Shown piece after piece: positions 1-6,433 of a DNA stretch of 10,137 nucleotides (positions are counted from its first letter, which is position 1; every line of letters starts with the position of its first letter). Source of the DNA: Deltaproteobacteria bacterium (GTDB lineage: Bacteria; Bdellovibrionota; FAC87; UBA2466); the NCBI GenBank assembly GCA_013205415.1, contig JABMMY010000295.1:1-10137 (forward strand). The letters are read 5' to 3'. The position numbers and the translations under genes are program-made. The notes beneath the pieces are model-generated. The model did no database searches. It saw only the letters and a list, made by a program, of their open reading frames with translations, and was not told the DNA's origin.

Positions 1-209
1 AGCTATCCCTCTCTGTAAAAGCGATGCATAAAGCAGAAGGAAGAGAAAACATTCGCCATTATGCGAAACAATCTACCTCTTCTCGCACCAGCTTCGGAGA
101 TGTTCTCAATGAGTCTTTAGCAGCTAAATTAAAGGGCTCTGAAACTCCAAAGACTGAAACCGATTCTGTAGAAACGGAAACAGAACCGGATGGAGACTCA
201 GAAGCTTAA
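1..209 (+). CDS. rpsA: 30S ribosomal protein S1, C-terminal end (5' truncated by window)
   Basis: Only the last 68 residues are visible, read from base 3 to the TAA at 207-209. The frame is open to the window edge, so the ATG at base 24 is internal. The opening residues LSLSVKAM are typical of the last strand of an S1 RNA-binding domain (the usual form is ISLSxKA). The following GDVLNESLAAKL resembles the C-terminal FGDLLKE-type helix that ends many non-enterobacterial S1 proteins. The tail after it is acidic and rich in Thr/Glu (TETDSVETETEPDGDSEA), probably disordered. S1 binds mRNA on the small ribosomal subunit and promotes initiation on weakly structured or weak Shine-Dalgarno messages. 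sppA starts 2 nt after the stop, so the two are almost certainly co-transcribed. The identity rests on a short C-terminal stretch plus gene order and is likely rather than certain. Confidence 0.75.
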   Translation, partial: LSLSVKAMHKAEGRENIRHYAKQSTSSRTSFGDVLNESLAAKLKGSETPKTETDSVETETEPDGDSEA

Positions 210-211
210 AC

Positions 212-1138
212 ATGAGAAACCTCATGCGAATTCTTGGATCGATCATGGCAGTGTGTTTCACTGTCATGATCGTTTTATTTACTCTCTCACTTCTTAAGCG
301 TTCCACCTTTGAAACTGAAAAATCCTCCTACTCTCCTCACGTAGCGGTTATTGATCTATCTGGAGTCATTTATTCAAGTGCTTCATTTATAAAACATACG
401 GAGGCTTTGGAACAAAATAAACAGTGCAAAGCGGCTGTGATACGAATTAATTCACCGGGTGGAGTCGTAGGACCCTCTCAAGAAATTTATGATGCTATCA
501 AGAGGCTGGACACTAAAATACCGGTCGTCATCTCGATGGGGTCTCTCGCTGCTAGTGGGGGCTACTATGCGGCCTTAGGTGGCAGAACCATTTTTGCTAA
601 TCCCGGAACTTTAACTGCGAGTATTGGCGTCATCATGGAATTCATGAATACTGAGAAACTTTTCGATTGGGCGAAGGTCGAAAGGGTCACCATGAAGGCT
701 GGTAAATTAAAGGATGTGGGATCTCCATCTCGTAAAATGATGCCTGAAGAAAAAGAATTTATTCAATCCCTACTAAATGATGTGCATGCTCAGTTCCGAG
801 CGGCGGTGAAGGAACGACGTCACCTAACCGATGAAGAGATGGAAAAGACGACCGACGGACGCATTATGACAGGAGTCCAGGCGAAAAATGCAAAACTAAT
901 AGATGCCATTGGGGGTTATCAGGATGCTGTGAAACAGGCAAAAAAGTTGGCAGGACTTCCAGACTCTGCTCCTGTTATTATTAAAGAGGCTTCCCACGGA
1001 CTACTTAAAGATCTACTTTTTGGAGATCCAGAGGAGGAGAGTCGTTGGAACCATCTCTTTGATGTTTTATCCCATGCAGTTTCTACTCTTACAGACTCCT
1101 CAAAGTGGAGAGTTCTTTACTTGAGCCCCTTGGGTTAG
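212..1138 (+). CDS. sppA: Signal peptide peptidase SppA, 36K type (peptidase family S49)
   Basis: A 308-residue membrane-bound serine protease with a Ser/Lys dyad. The family degrades cleaved signal peptides and some membrane proteins at the outer face of the inner membrane. An N-terminal hydrophobic segment at about residues 7-29 should anchor it. The core strand VAVIDLSGVI (44-53) and INSPGGVV (79-86) are classic S49 features. The nucleophile is Ser115 in ASGGYYA and the general base is Lys167 in KAGKLKDVGSP. Their 52-residue spacing equals that of Bacillus subtilis SppA (Ser147/Lys199, from memory). At about 300 residues it is the short single-domain form, not the doubled E. coli protein. 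The ATG lies 2 nt after the rpsA stop with only a weak AGAAG at 200-204 as ribosome binding site, so translational coupling to rpsA is likely. The C-terminus lies 11 nt from the end of the convergent gene, with no clear terminator between them. Confidence 0.95.
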   Translation: MRNLMRILGSIMAVCFTVMIVLFTLSLLKRSTFETEKSSYSPHVAVIDLSGVIYSSASFIKHTEALEQNKQCKAAVIRINSPGGVVGPSQEIYDAIKRLDTKIPVVISMGSLAASGGYYAALGGRTIFANPGTLTASIGVIMEFMNTEKLFDWAKVERVTMKAGKLKDVGSPSRKMMPEEKEFIQSLLNDVHAQFRAAVKERRHLTDEEMEKTTDGRIMTGVQAKNAKLIDAIGGYQDAVKQAKKLAGLPDSAPVIIKEASHGLLKDLLFGDPEEESRWNHLFDVLSHAVSTLTDSSKWRVLYLSPLG

Positions 1139-1149
1139 ATTTACAACTT

Positions 1150-2070
1150 TTATTTAGTTTTTATAATCTGCTTTGAGCTATCTAACTTAAACAGAGTTGC
1201 GGCATTCAGGTAAAACACGTCGTCCCAATGCTGTTCAGGTATCGCTCTCATCACCGCTTTGACATAAGGCTTTACCTCCATCAAAGGCCAATCGGAACCG
1301 AACATCATCTTTTTAGGATTTTCTACATAAAGCCAAAACCAGTGAATTGGCTTTATCGCTAATTCTTCTAGCGCTTCGGGACTAGCCTTTGAAACATCCC
1401 CTAGCATTAAAGCTGAAATATCGACGTAAACATTGTCATTTTTGTAAACCACTTCGGCCGCAGTTTGGATCCAGGGATTTCCCATATGGGCTATGACAAA
1501 ATTAACCTTGGGAAACTGTAATGCAATCTCATCGACCTGTAACGGTTCGGCATACTTAATTTTTGCCTTCTTATCATAGGTATCACCAGTATGAAAAACT
1601 ACAGGCACCTCATATTTTTCTGCTAATCGATAAAATGGAATGTAAAAGGGGTCGGCAGCATATTTAGAGACATAGCCTAAATAAACTTTCATACACCGAT
1701 AATCCTTATTTTTTAATCCTGCTTCAACCTTCTCAATATCTTGGCCAGGAACTATAGCGGCACATAGGGCCATTTTAAAATCGGATCGGGCTCTATCAAC
1801 CTTAATACGGTTAGATTTCTCTAGATTTCTAGGAAAATGAATGACAGCGCCCAGAACATTGGCCTCCCGATACATCTTAAGCATTTCAATCGTAGGTTGA
1901 CTGGCTCCAGAGTCATCTTCTAAAGAGAAATGGCTGTGAGCATCTATGACTCGTTTGGGATAGTTCTCCTCTGAATACTCTTTTTGCAAGTTTGGTACTG
2001 GCGTGACATGACCACAAGAAATAATCAATAACCCTACCAGAAAAAATCTTATCGTTTTTATTCTTCTCAT
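1150..2070 (-). CDS. Amidohydrolase-2 family (COG2159-like) metal-dependent hydrolase, predicted lipoprotein
   Basis: A 306-residue TIM-barrel amidohydrolase of the Amidohydro_2 group. Using the ATG at 2070, the metal ligands expected for this family are visible: H45 and H47 in DAHSHF, H160 in VFHTGD, H195 in IAHMGNPW and D260 in FGSDWP. K128 in MKVYLG is a further conserved position. The frame also opens at a TTG (2091) and an ATG (2082). I chose 2070 because GGGA lies 6 nt upstream and because it gives a textbook lipoprotein signal: MRR, then a hydrophobic stretch, then IIS-Cys19. Gly follows the Cys, so by the E. coli Lol rule (a borrowed rule) it would go to the outer membrane. Substrate is unknown; relatives include decarboxylases and hydrolases of cyclic or aromatic carboxylates, and none of the visible residues settles the choice. 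It lies 80 nt downstream of mtgA on the same strand and may share its transcript. Confidence 0.88.
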   Translation of the reverse strand: MRRIKTIRFFLVGLLIISCGHVTPVPNLQKEYSEENYPKRVIDAHSHFSLEDDSGASQPTIEMLKMYREANVLGAVIHFPRNLEKSNRIKVDRARSDFKMALCAAIVPGQDIEKVEAGLKNKDYRCMKVYLGYVSKYAADPFYIPFYRLAEKYEVPVVFHTGDTYDKKAKIKYAEPLQVDEIALQFPKVNFVIAHMGNPWIQTAAEVVYKNDNVYVDISALMLGDVSKASPEALEELAIKPIHWFWLYVENPKKMMFGSDWPLMEVKPYVKAVMRAIPEQHWDDVFYLNAATLFKLDSSKQIIKTK

Positions 2071-2076
2071 TGGTGA

Positions 2077-2144
2077 TCCCATTTGTGCCAACTATTTAAA
2101 TATTTCAAAAACAAGAAAACTATCCTAATCAAAGACAAATGGGA
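2077..2144 (-). promoter_or_regulatory. 10-bp inverted repeat that could mask the amidohydrolase ribosome binding site
   Basis: On the plus strand TCCCATTTGT at 2077-2086 and ACAAATGGGA at 2135-2144 are perfect complements separated by 48 nt. In the minus-strand message the second arm carries the GGGA that serves the ATG at 2070. A stem would therefore cover the ribosome binding site of the lipoprotein gene while sitting just after the mtgA stop. The repeat is seen directly; any regulatory role is inference, and a 48-nt loop makes the stem only moderately stable. Confidence 0.35.
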
Positions 2145-2150
2145 AATCTT

Positions 2151-3209
2151 CTAATTAGTATTAAGAGGTTCTAAACTAGAATTATCATTAGATGGAGAAT
2201 TAGTAGGAACCTTTTCAGAATCGATTAGGGGGGTTGCTTTGGGTATGGCTTCTAAGCGAGGCTCCTTTAAAACATCTGGAATTTGAGACCCTCCCTCATT
2301 AACCTTAGTTTTTGATGTTTCAACCGACTGCCCACTAGAGGATTCGTCAACCTTCAATAATGGCTCGGTCAATACGTCGATAATACCTGTAGAGTCTGGA
2401 TCTTCACCCGGTTCAGAATCATTCTCTTTAAAAGGAATGAGTTCTCCCGTAACTCCCCATAGCTTTTCTTCTAACGCCAATTGGTATTGTTTATCCTCTA
2501 AAAAACCCATTCGCTGCATGACCCTTAAAATTTTACCCACACGAGCTCTAGCAAAGGGAGTTAAGAACCTCTTAGTAAAGTAAGTATAGTATTTAATCGG
2601 AGAGGGTACCAGCATGGCTAGGAAAGCGGCCTGCTTTGCCGATATCTCTAGGGGTGTGATTCCAAAATAATGTTGAGAGGCCTCACTAATCCCATAAATA
2701 CTTGGACCCCATTCGGCCATATTCAAATAGAAGGTGAGAATTTCAGTCTTACTTAATACCTTTTCAATTTTTTGAGCCCATACCAACTCCTTAAATTTTC
2801 TCCAGAGAGATTTTTCTCGACTCAAATAAACATTTTTGATCACCTGTTGAGTGAGTGTGCTGGCCCCCCTAGCCCAACGTTTCTCCTCCCAGTCCTTTTT
2901 TATAGATTCTTGAAGTTCGTGATAATCGATTCCTTGGTGACTAAAAAAACTGGTGTCCTCAGAGGCGATAATCGCCATAAACATGGCATTGGAAATCCCC
3001 TTAGCACCCACCCATCCTGCGGTTCGAGGGCCCATTTCTCTATCTATCCATGTTTTATCGGCCAATCGAATAGGAACCACTACTTTAGACCGCAGGGTGG
3101 TGAAATCGGGAACCCTAATAAAGGCATCTAAAATGAGAGCAGCCCCTCCCCCAATTAAGGCGATGGCAGCTAAAAAAATACTCAATATAACTTTCTTGCT
3201 CTTGTCCAT
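2151..3209 (-). CDS. mtgA: Monofunctional peptidoglycan glycosyltransferase (GT51) with long acidic C-terminal tail
   Basis: A 352-residue protein that would polymerise lipid II into glycan strands at the outer face of the inner membrane, without a transpeptidase domain. One transmembrane helix lies at about residues 7-28 after a KSKK start. The GT51 motifs appear in order: EDTSFFSHQGID with the catalytic Glu84 (motif 1), RGASTLTQQVIKN at 114-126 (motif 2), KIEKVLSKTEIL at 147-158 (motif 3, with Glu156), and FYLNMAEWG then IYGISEASQHYFG at 160-183. The catalytic domain ends near residue 255. The remaining ~95 residues are Ser/Pro/Glu/Asp-rich and probably disordered, with a repeated motif: DVLTEPLLKV at 278-287 and DVLKEPRLEA at 312-321. 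Typical MtgA proteins are about 230-270 residues, so the tail is an addition. The start is ATG at 3209; the nearest purine-rich stretch, AAGG, is about 13 nt upstream, so initiation looks weak. It is divergent from uvrA, with 50 bp between the starts. Confidence 0.93.
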   Translation of the reverse strand: MDKSKKVILSIFLAAIALIGGGAALILDAFIRVPDFTTLRSKVVVPIRLADKTWIDREMGPRTAGWVGAKGISNAMFMAIIASEDTSFFSHQGIDYHELQESIKKDWEEKRWARGASTLTQQVIKNVYLSREKSLWRKFKELVWAQKIEKVLSKTEILTFYLNMAEWGPSIYGISEASQHYFGITPLEISAKQAAFLAMLVPSPIKYYTYFTKRFLTPFARARVGKILRVMQRMGFLEDKQYQLALEEKLWGVTGELIPFKENDSEPGEDPDSTGIIDVLTEPLLKVDESSSGQSVETSKTKVNEGGSQIPDVLKEPRLEAIPKATPLIDSEKVPTNSPSNDNSSLEPLNTN

Positions 3210-3259
3210 TGATGGAAGTCACCCTTGGTAGTAACTTAATAAGCTTAGCACTTTAACCG

Positions 3260-5569
3260 ATGGCACAAGAAAAAGACATAGATTCTCAACCCGACCTCAT
3301 CTTAAGAGGGGTACGTCAAAACAACATCAAAAATATCGATCTCGATATTCCATTGGGGAAAAAAATAATTATCACCGGTCCTAGTGGTTCTGGAAAATCT
3401 TCACTAGCTTTTGATACTATTTATGCTGAGGGACAACGCCGCTACATGCAGTCGCTATCCACCTATGCCCGCCAGTTTTTAGAACGTTTCAAAGCGCCTC
3501 TGGTCGACAAGCTACAAAACATTCCACCCTCTATTGCCCTAGAGCAAATAAACCCCGTAAGAAATGCTAGAGCTACAGTGGGAACTACCACCGAAATAAA
3601 TGATTATTTAAGACTTTTATTTGAAAAAATTGGGAAGGAATATTGCTCAAAATGTCAGATACCTAAGGAACAACAAACCAGCCAAGATATTTATGAAACT
3701 GCAACACAAAAATACCCAGGCAAAACAGTTCTTATTTGTGCCCATACCAAACCCAAAGAATCTCCTCAAGATTTCTTAGCTGAGCTAATGCGATCAGGAT
3801 TTACTCGAGTGGTCATTCAAACAGAGGCCGTTTTAGTTGAGGAACTTCTAACAAAAAAGAAACTACCGAAAACCTTTGTCGTAGTGATCGATAGAATTCG
3901 TTTGCAAGAGACTACAAACACTGAAAACAAAGAGGAACAAAAACGCTTTTGTGAAGCCATTCAGAACGCCATGGGAATGGGGGACAATGAAGCCAACATC
4001 TATTTAGAGGATAATAAATTATTTAGTCTCGTCGACAATTTTGCAAAATGGGCCCGATGCCCTAAGTGCCATGAAACAGCGAGTCCCAAATCTGCGATCT
4101 CCTTTTCTTTCAATAGTCCACTAGGAGCCTGTGAAACCTGTAAGGGATTTGGAAATACATTAGAAATTGACGAAGACCTGATCATCCCAAATCCAGCGCT
4201 CTCTATTTTGAGGGGAGCCATCGATCCCTTTACTAAACCGTCGCTTAAAAATTGGGAGAAAAAGCTAATCGAATTCTGCCGAACCTCTCGCATTGATGAA
4301 ACGCTACCCTACAAAGATCTCTCGAAAAAACATCGCGAGTTAATTTTTAATGGAGATAAAAAGTTTAAGGGAGTTCGCGGAGTTTTTAAACTACTAGAGG
4401 CCGATAAATATAAAATGCGAATTCGTGTTTTTTTAAGTCGCTACACATCGCCCTTTACGTGCAAGACATGTTTAGGAGAGCGCCTCAATAATGAGGCCCT
4501 TCGAGTTAAGATTGCAGACCACAGTATTGCCCAGGTGTCTTCAATGACCATTGCCGATATCAGAATATTTTTTGAAGGATTATCTTTGACTATTCGAGAA
4601 GAAAAAATTGGGACCGATGTGATGGCACAATTAAAACGCCGGTTTAATACTCTAGAAAATGTGGGCCTCGGATATTTGACTCTAGCCCGACTTACTAAGA
4701 CCCTTTCAGGTGGAGAGTATCAGCGAATTCTACTAGGAACACAGCTCAGTCAGGGACTCACCGATACTCTTTATGTTTTAGATGAACCCTCCATAGGATT
4801 ACACCCGAAGGACACCCACCAACTATTGAATGTCCTTAATACACTTCATGATTTAGGTAACACGCTACTATTAGTCGAACATGATCCCGAGGTTATCGAG
4901 TGGGGAGAATATTTAGTAGACATGGGGCCAGGATCTGGAATGCGTGGAGGAGAGGTTGTTTTTGCGGGCTCCAAAGAACTTTTCATGAAGGCCGACACTA
5001 CTACAGCACGAGCCGTAAGAGACTGGCGAATCGAATGTCGTCATTCCTTAATGAGACCTCTGAGTGATCCCCAGGGCGAGTTCATTGAACTGCGCGGCGC
5101 CAGTAGCCACAATTTAAAAAATGTAGATGTCGATATTCCTTTGCGGTCCCTAGTGGCAATTACGGGTGTTTCTGGTTCAGGAAAAAGCACTCTTATCGTC
5201 GATACCTTATACCAGGCGCTCTCAAAAGTATTAAATGGCACCAGCGATAAAATTGGGAAGTTCACCTCTATTAGTGGATTTGAAAATCTTTCTTCGATCG
5301 AGCTGGTAGATCAAAGTGCGATTGGAAAATCCTCTCGGTCTAATCCGATTACCTTCATCAAGGGTTACGATGAAGTTCGTGCTCTATTTGCCCAGACCCC
5401 TGATGCCGTGGGGGTAAACGATTACCTCCCGGCCACTTTTCTTTTAATGTTCCCGGAGGTCGCTGCGAAGCTTGTGAAGGTGAAGGCAGAATTAAAGTCG
5501 ATATGGTCTTCATGGAGGATGTTTGGGTTCCCTGTCAGACCTGCGATGAAAAAAGATTTAAGCCTGTAG
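3260..5569 (+). CDS. uvrA: UvrABC system protein A, N-terminal three quarters (frame lost near residue 720)
   Basis: UvrA is the damage-recognition ATPase of nucleotide excision repair, working as a dimer with UvrB. Visible in order: Walker A GPSGSGKS at 40-47, the UvrB-interaction region including the RRYMQSLSTYARQFL stretch, an N-terminal CxxC at 129-132, a zinc module CPKC (267-270) with CETC (291-294) after FSFNSP, CKTC at 401-404, ABC signature LSGGE at 482-486, Walker B LYVLDEP at 504-510 with His541, then the second Walker A GVSGSGKST at 636-644. Homology holds to TPDA at 713-716. The last ~50 residues before the stop at 5567-5569 do not resemble UvrA, because the true continuation (FSFNVPGGRCEAC) lies one frame over. 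Together the pieces span 2816 nt, about 939 codons, matching full-length UvrA (about 940 residues). ATG 3260 has no clear Shine-Dalgarno sequence. LSGGEYQRI replaces the common LSGGEAQRI; this variant also occurs among intact UvrA proteins, as far as I recall. Confidence 0.93.
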   Translation: MAQEKDIDSQPDLILRGVRQNNIKNIDLDIPLGKKIIITGPSGSGKSSLAFDTIYAEGQRRYMQSLSTYARQFLERFKAPLVDKLQNIPPSIALEQINPVRNARATVGTTTEINDYLRLLFEKIGKEYCSKCQIPKEQQTSQDIYETATQKYPGKTVLICAHTKPKESPQDFLAELMRSGFTRVVIQTEAVLVEELLTKKKLPKTFVVVIDRIRLQETTNTENKEEQKRFCEAIQNAMGMGDNEANIYLEDNKLFSLVDNFAKWARCPKCHETASPKSAISFSFNSPLGACETCKGFGNTLEIDEDLIIPNPALSILRGAIDPFTKPSLKNWEKKLIEFCRTSRIDETLPYKDLSKKHRELIFNGDKKFKGVRGVFKLLEADKYKMRIRVFLSRYTSPFTCKTCLGERLNNEALRVKIADHSIAQVSSMTIADIRIFFEGLSLTIREEKIGTDVMAQLKRRFNTLENVGLGYLTLARLTKTLSGGEYQRILLGTQLSQGLTDTLYVLDEPSIGLHPKDTHQLLNVLNTLHDLGNTLLLVEHDPEVIEWGEYLVDMGPGSGMRGGEVVFAGSKELFMKADTTTARAVRDWRIECRHSLMRPLSDPQGEFIELRGASSHNLKNVDVDIPLRSLVAITGVSGSGKSTLIVDTLYQALSKVLNGTSDKIGKFTSISGFENLSSIELVDQSAIGKSSRSNPITFIKGYDEVRALFAQTPDAVGVNDYLPATFLLMFPEVAAKLVKVKAELKSIWSSWRMFGFPVRPAMKKDLSL
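5404..5445 (+). other. Frame break inside uvrA
   Basis: The upstream frame is correct through TPDA (ending at 5407). The downstream frame is correct from FSFN (starting at 5437) and cannot extend left of 5404 because TGA occupies 5401-5403. Reading must therefore shift between 5404 and about 5440. The frame is restored by one extra C in the CCC run at 5428-5430 (giving NDYLPGHFSFN), by one extra G in the GGGGG run at 5410-5414, or by removing two of those Gs (giving VGKRLPPGHFSFN, whose spacing fits other UvrA proteins best). A homopolymer sequencing or assembly error is the simplest explanation; a real inactivating mutation is the alternative. No canonical slippery heptamer is present. Confidence 0.85.
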
Positions 5570-6075
5570 TTTTAAATGTACGCTATCGTGGAAAAAACAT
5601 AGATGACGTTTTAAAACTGACCATCGACGAAGCGTATGAGTTCTACAAGGGAATTCCCTCACTAAGAACTAAGCTTTCACTACTTATTGAGGTGGGTCTC
5701 GGTTATTTGCAATTGGGACAACCAGGGTTCTCACTTTCTGGTGGAGAATCTCAGCGATTAAAAATCGCAAGAGAACTCACCCAGACATTAACCAAGGGGG
5801 CTTCGACCCTGTTTATTCTTGATGAACCCACTACTGGGCTGCACTTTAATGAAGTGGTTCGTCTTATTCACGTTTTAAGAAGATTAATTTCTAGTGGTCA
5901 CTCGGTGATAGTCATTGAACACAATCTGCAACTGATCTGTGCAGCAGATTACATGATCGATCTTGGTCCCGATGGAGGACAGGGCGGCGGAAAGATAGTC
6001 GCTTACGGTACCCCTAAATCTGTGGCTCAACAAAAACTTCTACACACCAGTAAATATTTATCTGAACTTTTGTAA
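5503..6075 (+). CDS. uvrA: UvrABC system protein A, C-terminal quarter (second fragment of uvrA)
   Basis: This is the other half of the broken uvrA. The homology begins upstream of the ATG at 5503: in this frame bases 5437-5502 encode FSFNVPGGRCEACEGEGRIK, carrying the first Cys pair of the C-terminal zinc module. The second pair is CQTC, shortly after the ATG. That module binds DNA and is essential for damage recognition in known UvrA proteins. Further on are the conserved YRGKNIDDVL, the second ABC signature LSGGESQRLKIA, the Walker B FILDEPTTGLHF, the switch histidine in VIEHN, and the closing DLGPDGGQGGG with GTPKSVA, all as in full-length UvrA. Translated alone from 5503 the fragment would lack both the second Walker A and half of the zinc module, so it could not act alone. 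No terminator follows the TAA at 6073-6075. Confidence 0.92.
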   Translation: MVFMEDVWVPCQTCDEKRFKPVVLNVRYRGKNIDDVLKLTIDEAYEFYKGIPSLRTKLSLLIEVGLGYLQLGQPGFSLSGGESQRLKIARELTQTLTKGASTLFILDEPTTGLHFNEVVRLIHVLRRLISSGHSVIVIEHNLQLICAADYMIDLGPDGGQGGGKIVAYGTPKSVAQQKLLHTSKYLSELL

Positions 6076-6197
6076 CAATATTTATCAGAGTAGCCAAAGA
6101 CAAACTGTGAATCTTATTTGCAACGACTAATTTATTGCCGCCCACACAATTAACGATCATCGGTTTCTATCTCATTGAATTTTTATCATTAAAATAA

Positions 6198-6219
6198 ATT
6201 GTGAAATTTTCGACACAAT
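6198..6219. promoter_or_regulatory. Possible operator palindrome ATTGTG-N10-CACAAT
   Basis: Two perfect 6-base inverted half sites, ATTGTG at 6198-6203 and CACAAT at 6214-6219, are separated by 10 nt. The site lies 30 bp upstream of the -35 box, a position suited to an activator. It resembles a CRP/FNR-family site in outline, but the spacer is two bases too long for the E. coli CRP consensus. A chance palindrome is possible in AT-rich DNA. Confidence 0.3.
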
Positions 6220-6248
6220 CTTCCGACTGAAAAGTAGCCGATCGTACA

Positions 6249-6277
6249 TTGACTATGCGTGTCACAGTCTGTACAGT
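6249..6277 (+). promoter_or_regulatory. Sigma-70-like promoter for the activator gene
   Basis: TTGACT at 6249-6254 (5 of 6 matches to TTGACA) and TACAGT at 6272-6277 (4 of 6 to TATAAT) are separated by exactly 17 bp. Transcription would start near 6284 and give a leader of about 140 nt. This is the best -35/-10 pair I found in the spacer. Confidence 0.5.
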
Positions 6278-6346
6278 AGTAATTAGTTGGGCGTCATTTT
6301 TTAGTTCAGTTCATATAAAAAACTTAGATAGATAAAGAAAGAATAA

Positions 6347-6433
6347 ATGTCACTGCGGTTTGGCAGGGTCTTTAGGACTTTTGTTGTCTTTGAATTGAAC
6401 GCAAACTTTTTTAAGGAGGTGCCTTGTGATTAA
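6347..6433 (+). CDS. Possible 28-residue leader ORF overlapping the activator start
   Basis: ATG at 6347 opens a 28-codon frame ending in TAA at 6431-6433, 8 nt inside the activator gene, whose GTG is at 6426. The peptide would begin MSLRFGRVFRTFVVF and is basic then hydrophobic. Ribosomes finishing it would stop at the activator start, an arrangement typical of translational coupling. Against it: the upstream AAAGAAAG is a weak ribosome binding site, the downstream gene already has a perfect one, and an ORF this short can occur by chance. Treat it as a candidate only. Confidence 0.2.
   Translation: MSLRFGRVFRTFVVFELNANFFKEVPCD
6413..6420 (+). promoter_or_regulatory. Strong Shine-Dalgarno sequence deciding the GTG start at 6426
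   Basis: AAGGAGGT matches the anti-Shine-Dalgarno end of 16S rRNA perfectly and sits 5-6 nt before GTG 6426. It fixes that codon as the start and is much stronger than the ribosome binding sites of most other genes here, several of which have none that I can see. Confidence 0.9.

Larger units (their letters stand above)
6076..6425 (+). other. 350-nt region between uvrA and the activator gene: control region and leader
   Basis: AT-rich spacer with no protein homology that I can recognise. Going left to right it holds no evident uvrA terminator, an ATTGTG-N10-CACAAT palindrome (6198-6219), a sigma-70-like promoter (6249-6277), a leader of about 140 nt, a possible 28-codon ORF (6347-6433) and a perfect Shine-Dalgarno sequence (6413-6420). 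Its length is unusual beside the 2-80 nt gaps elsewhere in the window, which points to regulated expression of the downstream activator. Confidence 0.5.

Noticed and set aside
1130..1175. Terminator between the convergent sppA and amidohydrolase genes
   Set aside because: Only a 5-bp AGATT/AATCT stem with a loop of more than 20 nt can be drawn, without a proper T tract.
2071..2091. TTG (2091) or ATG (2082) as start of the amidohydrolase gene
   Set aside because: Neither has a ribosome binding site, and both add residues before an already ideal MRR-type lipoprotein signal starting at 2070.
2772..3231. Two plus-strand ORFs (92-119 codons) over the start of mtgA
   Set aside because: They lie antisense to strongly conserved GT51 motifs and show no recognisable protein features; they are shadows of mtgA.
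3210..3259. LexA/SOS box between mtgA and uvrA
   Set aside because: No TTAC-N3-GTAA or CTG-N10-CAG palindrome is present in the 50-bp divergent spacer.
5404..5445. Programmed -1 frameshifting in uvrA
   Set aside because: No canonical X-XXY-YYZ heptamer lies in the zero frame; only a TTTT at 5437-5440 allows single-tRNA slippage. UvrA is not known to use recoding, so an indel is simpler.
6361..6377. Sigma-54 promoter (TGGCAG...) in the activator leader
   Set aside because: The -24-like TGGCAG is followed at the -12 position by TTAG, lacking the required GC. The TTGGCAC near 2091 on the minus strand fails the same test.
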